Source: Flavobacteriales bacterium UBA6772 (lineage in GTDB: Bacteria; Bacteroidota; Bacteroidia; Flavobacteriales; UBA7430). Taken from it: a stretch of 12,967 bases of DNA. Positions 1 to 6,237 of the stretch are shown piece by piece. Both the position numbers and the translations under genes were made by a program. The stretch covers positions 1 through 12,967 of the forward strand of contig DKGK01000005.1 of the NCBI GenBank assembly GCA_002453265.1, given 5' to 3'. The notes under the pieces were generated by a model. The model made no database searches. It saw only the letters and a program-made list of their open reading frames with translations, and was not told the origin of the DNA. Position 1 is the stretch's first letter; each line of letters opens with the position of its first letter.

Positions 1-34
1 AAGTTTTTTGTTTAACCCTTAAATTAAAATAATT

Positions 35-244
35 ATGGGACCATTAGCTGCAATTGGTGCAGGTCTAGCTGTAATAGGCGCTGGGATCGGTATCGGACAA
101 ATTGGGGGGTCTGCAATGGAAGGTATTGCAAGACAACCAGAAGCAACATCAAAAATTCAAACTGCAATGATTATTGCTGCTGCCCTTGTTGAGGGTGTAG
201 CTCTTTTCGCAGTTGTAGTTTCTTTGTTAGTTTCAAAAAGCTAG
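35..244 (+). CDS. atpE: ATP synthase Fo subunit c
   Basis: This 69-residue protein is the proteolipid that forms the rotating c-ring of the membrane Fo sector and carries ions across the inner membrane. It is a helical hairpin: a glycine-rich first helix (about 4-28) with the GxGxGxG packing motif at 15-21, the polar RQPE loop at 33-36, and a second helix (about 43-66) with the ion-binding carboxylate E53 in ALVEGVALF. Aligned on the RQP loop, the position of the sodium-binding glutamine of Ilyobacter-type c subunits is I20, and the residue after E53 is glycine rather than Ser/Thr, so I infer a proton-driven enzyme. The length is slightly short but normal for the family. The ATG follows an A/T-rich leader (1-34) without a clear Shine-Dalgarno sequence. 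atpB should lie just upstream but is not in the window. Confidence 0.97.
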   Translation: MGPLAAIGAGLAVIGAGIGIGQIGGSAMEGIARQPEATSKIQTAMIIAAALVEGVALFAVVVSLLVSKS

Positions 245-251
245 TTGCTTT

Positions 252-288
252 AGCAAACCTTTCAGGGATTGCCTGAAAGGTTTGTTTT
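252..288 (+). promoter_or_regulatory. Strong hairpin between atpE and atpF
   Basis: Bases 252-266 pair with 272-286 to give about 15 base pairs (one G-U) closing a 5-nt loop at 267-271. The core arms are AAACCTTTCAG and CTGAAAGGTTT. A short T run (285-288) follows, then A/T-rich sequence, so it resembles an imperfect intrinsic terminator. It starts 8 nt after the atpE stop codon. Inside the operon it could partly terminate transcription or protect the 3' end of a processed atpE message; either would give more c subunit than the downstream subunits, matching the multi-copy c-ring. The hairpin is seen directly; its role is inference. Confidence 0.8.
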
Positions 289-323
289 AATTCTGTTAAA
301 ACAAAACACATAAATAACAAGAC

Positions 324-818
324 ATGGAATTAGTTACTCCTCAAATAGGATTGATATTCTGGACAACGCTGTCATTTTTGATATTGTTGCTTCTCTTAAA
401 GAAATTTGCTTGGACACCTATTTTAGGTGCGGTTAAAGCTCGTGAAATTTCTATTACTGACGCTTTAGCTTCTGCAGATAATGCACGTGCTGAAATGGCT
501 TCTTTACAAGCAGACAACCAGCGTATCTTAAACGAAGCTCGTGCTCAAAGAGACGAGATGTTGAAGGAAGCTAGAGACATGAAGTCTAACATTCTTTCTG
601 AAGCTAAAAATGCTGCTAAAGCTGAAGCTGATGCAATTATTATTTCTGCTAAAGCCTTAATCGAAAATGAAAAAGTTTCCGCTATTTCAGAGCTTAAAAG
701 CTCTGTAGGTTCTTTATCTGTCGATATCGCTGAGAAAATATTGAAAGCTGAATTGAAAGATTCTGAAAAGCAAAACGCTTATATAGTCGAAATGCTTAAA
801 GACGTAAAGCTTAACTAA
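324..818 (+). CDS. atpF: ATP synthase Fo subunit b
   Basis: Subunit b forms the peripheral stalk that holds the F1 head still against the rotating c-ring. The 164-residue protein has the standard layout: one N-terminal membrane helix (about 7-27, preceded by MELVTPQIG, typical of the Bacteroidota form), then a long, charged Ala/Glu/Lys-rich helix (about 35-145) that makes the right-handed coiled-coil dimer, and a short C-terminal part that contacts delta. Only one b-type gene is present, so a homodimer is expected rather than the b/b' pair of photosynthetic bacteria. It lies 79 nt after atpE, across the hairpin, and ends 6 nt before atpH. Confidence 0.96.
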   Translation: MELVTPQIGLIFWTTLSFLILLLLLKKFAWTPILGAVKAREISITDALASADNARAEMASLQADNQRILNEARAQRDEMLKEARDMKSNILSEAKNAAKAEADAIIISAKALIENEKVSAISELKSSVGSLSVDIAEKILKAELKDSEKQNAYIVEMLKDVKLN

Positions 819-824
819 GAGACG

Positions 825-1379
825 ATGAAAGAAACCAGAGTTGCCCTGCGTTACGCGAAGTCTTTGATTTCTTTAGCTGAAGAACGCAATATTCTTGAGC
901 AAGTAAAAGAAGATATGCAGACCGTTTTATCGGTATGTGAAGAAAACGCTGACTTTACCGATATGCTTAAAAGCCCTATTGTTAAAGCTGACAAAAAGAG
1001 AGCGATTTTAAATGCAATTTTTGCAAAAGAAGTTTGCGACTTAAGTATAGCATTTATTAATATCGTTGTCGAGAAAAGACGTGAATCGATTTTAGCTTCT
1101 ATTGCTACTAGTTTCATGGATCTTTACAACGAATTAAAGAACATTGTAAAAGCTACTGTTGTTACAGCTATTACAATGTCAGAAGATATAAAAACACAAG
1201 TCTTGGCTCAACTAAAATTAGTTGCGGGCGATTCTGAAGTTTTACTCGAAGAGCGTGTTGATGAAACCATTATTGGTGGATTTGTTCTTCGTATTAGTGG
1301 TCGCGAATTTAATGCGAGTATCGCTAATAAGTTACAGACATTGAAAAGAGATTTTGTTTCCAATCCGTACATAAAATAG
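825..1379 (+). CDS. atpH: ATP synthase F1 subunit delta
   Basis: Delta (the OSCP homologue) joins the top of the F1 alpha3beta3 head to the b-subunit stalk. The 184-residue protein begins KETRVALRYAKSLISLAEE, the usual N-terminal helical-bundle start, and ends with the best conserved family segment at about 144-171, which contains VDETIIGGFVLRI and a SIANKL tail. Length matches the usual 175-185 residues. The ATG lies 6 nt after the atpF stop and the gene ends 8 nt before atpA, so the three genes are certainly co-transcribed. Confidence 0.95.
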   Translation: MKETRVALRYAKSLISLAEERNILEQVKEDMQTVLSVCEENADFTDMLKSPIVKADKKRAILNAIFAKEVCDLSIAFINIVVEKRRESILASIATSFMDLYNELKNIVKATVVTAITMSEDIKTQVLAQLKLVAGDSEVLLEERVDETIIGGFVLRISGREFNASIANKLQTLKRDFVSNPYIK

Positions 1380-1387
1380 TACTAATT

Positions 1388-2962
1388 ATGGCAAGTGTAA
1401 AACCAGCTGAAGTTTCAGCAATATTAAGAGAGCAACTTTCAGGTCTTAAAACTGAGGCAGAAATTGCTGAAGTGGGTACCGTACTTCAAGTAGGTGATGG
1501 TATTGCTCGTGTTTATGGTCTTAGAAATGTAGGTTCAGGTGAATTGATTGAATTCCAATCAGGTTTACAAGGAATTGTATTGAACTTGGAAGAGGACAAT
1601 GTAGGTGCCGTCCTTTTAGGATCTTCTAAGATTATTAAAGAAGGAGATACTGTAAAACGTACTGGCCGTATTGCATCTATTAATGTAGGTGATGGTATGT
1701 TAGGTCGTGTAGTAGATACTTTAGGTACTCCTATCGATGGTAAAGGTCCAATTACAGGAACTACTTACGAAATGCCATTAGAGCGTACTGCTCCTGGTGT
1801 TATTTATCGTCAGCCTGTAACAGAGCCACTTCAAACAGGGATTAAAGCAATTGATGCTATGATTCCTATTGGACGTGGACAACGTGAATTGATTATTGGT
1901 GACCGTCAGACTGGTAAAACATCTGTGTCTATAGATACCATCATTAACCAAAAAGAATTTTACGATGCTGGCGAGCCAGTTTATTGTATTTATGTAGCCA
2001 TAGGTCAAAAAGGATCTACGGTTGCAAATATTGTAAAAACACTAGAAGAAGCTGGCGCAATGGCTTATACAGTTATTGTTGCAGCAAATGCTTCTGATCC
2101 TGCTCCAATGCAGTTTTATGCTCCATTCGCGGGTGCTGCAATTGGTGAGTTCTTCCGTGATACTGGTCGTCATGCATTAATTGTATATGATGATTTATCT
2201 AAGCAAGCTGTTGCATACCGTGAGGTATCGCTTCTATTAAGACGACCTCCAGGACGTGAGGCTTATCCAGGTGATGTGTTCTTCTTACACTCTCGATTAC
2301 TTGAGCGTGCTGCGAAAATCAACGATTCTGATGCGATTGCACAGGACATGAATGATCTTCCAGAATCTATCAAAGGTATCGTAAAAGGTGGTGGTTCATT
2401 AACTGCTCTTCCAATTATCGAAACTCAAGCTGGTGATGTTTCTGCTTATATTCCAACCAACGTAATTTCTATTACAGATGGTCAAATATTCTTAGAAGCT
2501 GATCTATTTAATTCAGGTGTTCGTCCAGCAATTAACGTAGGTATTTCTGTGTCTCGTGTTGGTGGTAACGCTCAGATTAAATCAATGAAGAAAGTTTCGG
2601 GGACCTTGAAATTAGATCAAGCTCAGTACCGTGAACTAGAAGCATTTGCTAAATTTGGTTCTGACCTTGATGATGCTACCTTATTGGTAATTAACAAAGG
2701 TAAACGTAACGTTGAAATGTTGAAGCAAGGCTTGAACTCTCCACTTCCAGTTGAAGAGCAAGTAGCGATCATTTACTGTGGTACTAAAAACTTGATGGCT
2801 AAAGTTCCTGTAAATAAAGTGAGAGAATTTGAAGTTGAATTCTTGTCTTTCATGAGAAATAAATATGCTACTGAATTAGCCTCTTTAAAAGCAGGTAAAT
2901 TGACAGGCGAAGCGACTGCTGCTATTGAAAAAGCAGTAGCTGAAGTTTCATCAAAATACTAA
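1388..2962 (+). CDS. atpA: ATP synthase F1 subunit alpha
   Basis: Alpha forms the catalytic head with beta and carries the non-catalytic nucleotide sites plus the arginine that completes each catalytic site. In the 524-residue protein I see the N-terminal beta-barrel (about 25-95), Walker A GDRQTGKT at 171-178, Walker B LIVYDDL at 264-270, RRPPGREAYPGDVF at 285-298, and the alpha/beta signature PAINVGISVS at 380-389 followed by R390, equivalent to the E. coli arginine finger R376. A helical C-terminal domain follows. Compared with E. coli as I recall it, the loop at about 312-336 (between LLERAAK and GSLTALPI) is several residues longer; I believe this is usual in Bacteroidota. Start and length fit the family. 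Confidence 0.98.
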   Translation: MASVKPAEVSAILREQLSGLKTEAEIAEVGTVLQVGDGIARVYGLRNVGSGELIEFQSGLQGIVLNLEEDNVGAVLLGSSKIIKEGDTVKRTGRIASINVGDGMLGRVVDTLGTPIDGKGPITGTTYEMPLERTAPGVIYRQPVTEPLQTGIKAIDAMIPIGRGQRELIIGDRQTGKTSVSIDTIINQKEFYDAGEPVYCIYVAIGQKGSTVANIVKTLEEAGAMAYTVIVAANASDPAPMQFYAPFAGAAIGEFFRDTGRHALIVYDDLSKQAVAYREVSLLLRRPPGREAYPGDVFFLHSRLLERAAKINDSDAIAQDMNDLPESIKGIVKGGGSLTALPIIETQAGDVSAYIPTNVISITDGQIFLEADLFNSGVRPAINVGISVSRVGGNAQIKSMKKVSGTLKLDQAQYRELEAFAKFGSDLDDATLLVINKGKRNVEMLKQGLNSPLPVEEQVAIIYCGTKNLMAKVPVNKVREFEVEFLSFMRNKYATELASLKAGKLTGEATAAIEKAVAEVSSKY

Positions 2963-2974
2963 TAAGACTGAACT

Positions 2975-2996
2975 AGTGAAGGCTTCTGCCTTGACT
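2975..2996 (+). promoter_or_regulatory. Small hairpin between atpA and atpG
   Basis: In the 50-nt gap between atpA and atpG, AAGGC (2979-2983) pairs with GCCTT (2988-2992) around a TTCT loop. Three more pairs lie below a G-G mismatch (2975-2977 with 2994-2996). No T run follows, so it is not a terminator. It could be an mRNA processing or stabilising element, or incidental. Confidence 0.4.
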
Positions 2997-3012
2997 TTCA
3001 ATAGACTTAACA

Positions 3013-3873
3013 ATGGCTAACTTAAAAGAAATACGTACTAGAATTACTTCTGTAGCTTCTACGATGCAAATTACCAGCGCTATGAAAATGGTGTCGGCTG
3101 CAAAATTGAAAAGAGCTCAGGATGCAATTACTCAAATGCGTCCTTACGCAGAGAAATTGCATGAAATTTTAGTAAATCTAAGTGCTACTCTGGAGGATTC
3201 TGCTGAAGGCGTTTACAGTCAAGAAAGAGATACTCAAAAAGTATTACTTGTACCTATTGCTTCCAATCGTGGATTATGTGGTGCCTTTAATGCAAACGTA
3301 TTTAAAAGGACCGAAAAACGTATTAAAGAGCTTTCTGACCTTGAGGTACAGGTTTACCCTATCGGGAAAAGATCTGTAGATTACTTCTCAGGAAAACATA
3401 CTATGTTTAATTCTAATCTTCAGATCTTTAACGAATTGAATTTTGATAATTCTACGCTTATTGCTCAAGAAGTTATGGATTCTTTTGTTGCAGGTTCTTT
3501 CGATAAAGTTGAAATCATCTACAATAAGTTTGTAAATGCTGCTACTCAAGAGTTAATGGTTGAGCCTTTTTTACCGGTTCAAGCAGAGGAATCTAAAGAA
3601 GCTAAATTGAATGCTGATTATATCTTTGAGCCTTCTAAATCGTCTATTGTTTTAGACCTTATTCCAAAATCTCTTAAAATACAGTTTTACAAAGGTTTAT
3701 TAGACTCTCATGCTTCTGAGCATGGTGCACGTATGACTGCCATGCATAAGGCAACAGACAATGCACAAGATCTAAAAGACGATTTAACGCTTACCTACAA
3801 TCGTCAACGTCAGGCTGCTATTACCAACGAAATCCTTGAGATTGTTGGTGGTGCTGAAGCACTGAAACAATAA
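3013..3873 (+). CDS. atpG: ATP synthase F1 subunit gamma
   Basis: Gamma is the central rotor shaft; its two terminal helices form a coiled coil inside the alpha3beta3 head and couple ring rotation to catalysis. The 286-residue protein starts MANLKEIRTRITSVASTMQI and TSAMKMVSAAKLKRAQ, the classic N-terminal helix. The central Rossmann-like domain contains VPIASNRGLCGAFNAN at about 80-95, and the C-terminal helix ends in TYNRQRQAAITNEILEIVGG (261-280), also a family hallmark. Length is normal. It is the last gene of this operon: a strong terminator follows and neither atpD nor atpC is present, as expected in Bacteroidota, where beta and epsilon are usually encoded elsewhere. Confidence 0.97.
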   Translation: MANLKEIRTRITSVASTMQITSAMKMVSAAKLKRAQDAITQMRPYAEKLHEILVNLSATLEDSAEGVYSQERDTQKVLLVPIASNRGLCGAFNANVFKRTEKRIKELSDLEVQVYPIGKRSVDYFSGKHTMFNSNLQIFNELNFDNSTLIAQEVMDSFVAGSFDKVEIIYNKFVNAATQELMVEPFLPVQAEESKEAKLNADYIFEPSKSSIVLDLIPKSLKIQFYKGLLDSHASEHGARMTAMHKATDNAQDLKDDLTLTYNRQRQAAITNEILEIVGGAEALKQ

Positions 3874-3890
3874 TATTTTCATATATCTTA

Positions 3891-3916
3891 AAAACCTGCC
3901 TTGGCAGGTTTTTTTT
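3891..3916 (+). terminator. Rho-independent terminator of the ATP synthase operon
   Basis: A 9-bp stem (AAAACCTGC at 3891-3899 with GCAGGTTTT at 3904-3912) closes a CTTG tetraloop and runs into eight T residues (3909-3916). It begins 17 nt after the atpG stop codon. Stem, loop and T tract are all textbook. It also overlaps the predicted promoter of the next gene. Confidence 0.93.
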
Positions 3917-3930
3917 GTTTTATATCTTTG
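3901..3930 (+). promoter_or_regulatory. Predicted Bacteroidota-type promoter for the histidine kinase
   Basis: TTG at 3901-3903 is followed, after exactly 19 nt, by TATCTTTG at 3923-3930. This matches the known consensus for the primary Bacteroidota sigma factor (TTG or TTTG, 19-21 nt, TAnnTTTG). The -33 box sits in the loop of the upstream terminator and the spacer is mostly its T tract. Transcription would start roughly 4-8 nt after the box (about 3934-3938), at or beside the ATG at 3937. The motif is seen directly; activity is not shown. Confidence 0.65.
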
Positions 3931-3936
3931 AGGCTT

Positions 3937-5409
3937 ATGAAGTCCTTTATTGTATACCCTAAAAAATTAGGTAACCGTATTTATATTTCCATGTTAGCCC
4001 TATTGTTGGCTTCCTTTTTCTTTATTGGTGTTTTTACATTTTACAATTTTAAAAGTCAAAATGTTAAATACCACAATAAACGATTACAAAGAATGGAGGC
4101 TTCAACTTTGGCTTCTATTTCTTATTATATAAATTATAAAAAACCTTCAAATATTAATGATACGGTTATTTATCAACTCTTTAAATACAAGCTTAATGAA
4201 TTAGCAGATATTCATAATCTTGATATTATCCTCTACAATCTTTCTGGAGAGTTAATTCTGAGTTCCAATAAGGAAATAGTTCAAACACACCTTTTGCCAA
4301 ATAAGTTAGATGCTACTTCTTTAAGTGAATTAAAAGGCAAGCAAATCAGATTAATAGAACGCTTATCCCACGATGGAACAGATTATTTAAACTCGTACCA
4401 GTTTGTATACGATCATCAAGATAAGGCTTTTGCAATTATTAGTATTCCTTACTTCCAACTAAATGAACTTTATAAGCGAGACTTAAGAGCTTACTTTGTT
4501 GCCCTCTCCCCTATTTATATATTTTTATTTTTTATTACTAGTATTATTGCCTTTCTACTTTCTAAGCAAATTGCCGAACCAATTGTAAAGCTCACTGCTG
4601 TAATGAAAGAGGCTGCTGTAGCAAAACGATACATGCCTTTATCGTGGAAATCCTCTGATGAAATTGGGCAGTTGGTACTCCATTATAACTTTATGGTAAA
4701 AGAGCTTGAAATAAGCTCTGAGAAGCTCGCTCAAACTCAAAAAGAATTTGCGTGGAAAGAAATGGCTAAACAGGTGGCTCACGAAATTAAAAACCCACTC
4801 ACTCCAATGAAATTAAACGTTCAGATGTTTGAACGGAAAGCAAATACAGAAGATCCTGAGTTTCCTGCTAAAATGAAAAAATTCACAGCTTCTTTAATAG
4901 AACAAATTGATACCTTAGCACATATTGCCTCCGCTTTTTCGGATTTTGCTCGAATGCCTTCAAGTAATAAGGATATACTTAATTTATCTGAAATTGTAGA
5001 AAATACAATCTCCTTTTTTGACCCCTTAAGTAGTGGTATTTTGAAATTAGACAAAGATTGTTTTGTTTTTGCTGATCACAATCAAATTGTACGTGTGCTA
5101 AATAACCTGCTAAACAATGCAATTGAGGCTGTTCCGGAAAACGTTACTCCAATGGTAACCGTTTCTTTAGAAAAAGGCGATCACAAAGTATTATTGCAAG
5201 TTGAAGATAATGGTTCTGGTATTTCAGTGGAGCTACAAGATAAAATATTTGAACCAAATTTTACCACTAAAACTAGTGGCACCGGATTGGGTTTAGCTAT
5301 TGTTAAACGGATCGTTGATGACCTAAATGGGCATATTTATTTCGATACTATTCTAAATAAGGGAACGACTTTTTATATAAGTTTGCCTATGCTCAAACAA
5401 AAAGCCTAA
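3937..5409 (+). CDS. Membrane sensor histidine kinase, HAMP domain, NtrY-like
   Basis: This 490-residue kinase should autophosphorylate in response to an unknown periplasmic or membrane signal. The layout is: membrane helix about 15-36; periplasmic sensor region about 37-187, not recognised; membrane helix about 188-208; HAMP linker about 209-261; a dimerisation/phosphoacceptor helix with H282 in the box VAHEIKNPLTPMKL; and a HATPase_c domain with N box NLLNNAIEA (390-398), G1 DNGSGI (424-429), F box IFEPNFTTK (437-445) and G2 GTGLGL (448-453). All catalytic boxes are intact. The WKEMAKQVAHEIKNPLTP form resembles NtrY/NtrB-type kinases. I chose the ATG at 3937; an in-frame TTG 36 nt upstream would begin inside the terminator and translate its T tract. 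No response regulator is nearby, so the partner is encoded elsewhere. Confidence 0.9.
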   Translation: MKSFIVYPKKLGNRIYISMLALLLASFFFIGVFTFYNFKSQNVKYHNKRLQRMEASTLASISYYINYKKPSNINDTVIYQLFKYKLNELADIHNLDIILYNLSGELILSSNKEIVQTHLLPNKLDATSLSELKGKQIRLIERLSHDGTDYLNSYQFVYDHQDKAFAIISIPYFQLNELYKRDLRAYFVALSPIYIFLFFITSIIAFLLSKQIAEPIVKLTAVMKEAAVAKRYMPLSWKSSDEIGQLVLHYNFMVKELEISSEKLAQTQKEFAWKEMAKQVAHEIKNPLTPMKLNVQMFERKANTEDPEFPAKMKKFTASLIEQIDTLAHIASAFSDFARMPSSNKDILNLSEIVENTISFFDPLSSGILKLDKDCFVFADHNQIVRVLNNLLNNAIEAVPENVTPMVTVSLEKGDHKVLLQVEDNGSGISVELQDKIFEPNFTTKTSGTGLGLAIVKRIVDDLNGHIYFDTILNKGTTFYISLPMLKQKA

Positions 5410-5414
5410 TTTTA
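5382..5414 (+). promoter_or_regulatory. Weak candidate promoter upstream of the enoyl-CoA hydratase
   Basis: TTTG (5382-5385), a 21-nt spacer and TAATTTTA (5407-5414) match the Bacteroidota promoter consensus except for the last base of the -7 box. A start near 5418-5422 would leave a leader of about 15-19 nt before the ATG at 5437. Such A/T-rich near matches are common by chance; the gene could equally be read from the kinase promoter. Confidence 0.25.
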
Positions 5415-5436
5415 CTTTTTATTAAAAAAATCACTT

Positions 5437-6210
5437 ATGATTTACGAAAATATATTATGCACTGCAGATGCAGGAATTCAAACTATTACGATTAACAGAC
5501 CCTCAAAATTAAATGCTTTAAACAAAGCAACAATCCAAGAGTTGAATATTGCTTTGCAAGAAGCCGAATCTTCGACGGAAATTCGTGTAATTATCCTTAC
5601 TGGTGCAGGAGAAAAGGCATTCGTTGCAGGAGCTGATATTTCAGAATTTGCCCACTTTTCCGTAGCTGAAGGAAAAGCACTTTCTCAAAAAGGTCACGAC
5701 GATTTATTTAATTTTATCGATCGTATGGGAACACCTGTAATAGCTGCCGTAAATGGTTTTGCTCTTGGTGGCGGATTAGAGTTAGCGATGTCTTCTCACA
5801 TCAGAATTTTTTCTGATAACGCTCGTGTTGGATTACCTGAAACTTCACTTGGAGTTATTCCGGGTTACGGCGGTACACAAAGACTAGCTCAAATTGCTGG
5901 AAAAGGGAGAGCTATGCAAATGGTTTTAACCGCCGAAATGGTTGATGCTCCAACAGCACTTTCTTACGGAATCACCACTAAAGTAGTTCCTTTAGAAGAG
6001 TTGATGCCAGCTGCTTTAAAGATCGCTAAAAAGATTTTACGCAATTCTCCTATGGCAATTTCTACTGCTATTAAATGTGTTAATGCTAATTATACTTCTG
6101 GTATAGACGGACTTGCTTTTGAAGTTGAAGCATTCGGTGAATGTTTCGGTACTGAAGACTTTATAGAAGGAACTACGGCGTTTTTAGAAAAAAGAAAAGC
6201 TAGTTTTTAA
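5437..6210 (+). CDS. Enoyl-CoA hydratase/isomerase family protein
   Basis: A 257-residue crotonase-fold enzyme that probably hydrates 2-trans-enoyl-CoA to 3-hydroxyacyl-CoA in the cytoplasm. The oxyanion-hole segments are FVAGADISEF (62-71) and NGFALGGGLELA (106-117). Both catalytic glutamates of true hydratases are present: E115 in GGGLELA and E135 in LPETSLGVIPGYGGTQRL (equivalents of E144 and E164 in rat mitochondrial crotonase). Having both makes a hydratase more likely than an isomerase or hydrolase, though chain-length preference and pathway (fatty-acid, amino-acid or butyrate-type metabolism) cannot be read. Length matches single-domain short-chain hydratases. It lies 27 nt after the kinase gene and 27 nt before the flippase, with no other beta-oxidation gene nearby. 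Confidence 0.93.
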   Translation: MIYENILCTADAGIQTITINRPSKLNALNKATIQELNIALQEAESSTEIRVIILTGAGEKAFVAGADISEFAHFSVAEGKALSQKGHDDLFNFIDRMGTPVIAAVNGFALGGGLELAMSSHIRIFSDNARVGLPETSLGVIPGYGGTQRLAQIAGKGRAMQMVLTAEMVDAPTALSYGITTKVVPLEELMPAALKIAKKILRNSPMAISTAIKCVNANYTSGIDGLAFEVEAFGECFGTEDFIEGTTAFLEKRKASF

Positions 6211-6237
6211 TTTTAAATCTGTAATCTTAATTTTAGC

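Noticed and set aside
1..34. Possible tail of atpB at the window start
   Set aside because: All three + frames reach a stop within 32 bases and none gives a recognisable AtpB C-terminus, so a partial gene cannot be supported.
851..1117. 88-residue ORF on the minus strand inside atpH
   Set aside because: Fully antisense to a well-conserved subunit gene, with no recognisable protein features or own context; a shadow frame.
1778..2008. 76-residue minus-strand ORF inside atpA
   Set aside because: It lies opposite the Walker A region, where coding constraint is on the + strand; composition looks like random translation.
3182..3379. 65-residue + strand ORF in another frame of atpG
   Set aside because: Starts within atpG, has no plausible initiation context and is an out-of-frame reading of a conserved gene.
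3901..3936. Upstream TTG start that would extend the histidine kinase by 12 residues (MAGFFCFISLRL)
   Set aside because: It lies within the atpG terminator loop, its codons are the T tract itself, and it is upstream of the predicted transcription start. The ATG at 3937 is better.
6228..6235. TAATTTTA as a -7 promoter box for the flippase
   Set aside because: The last base differs from TAnnTTTG and no TTG lies 19-21 nt upstream, so it is likely chance in A/T-rich DNA.
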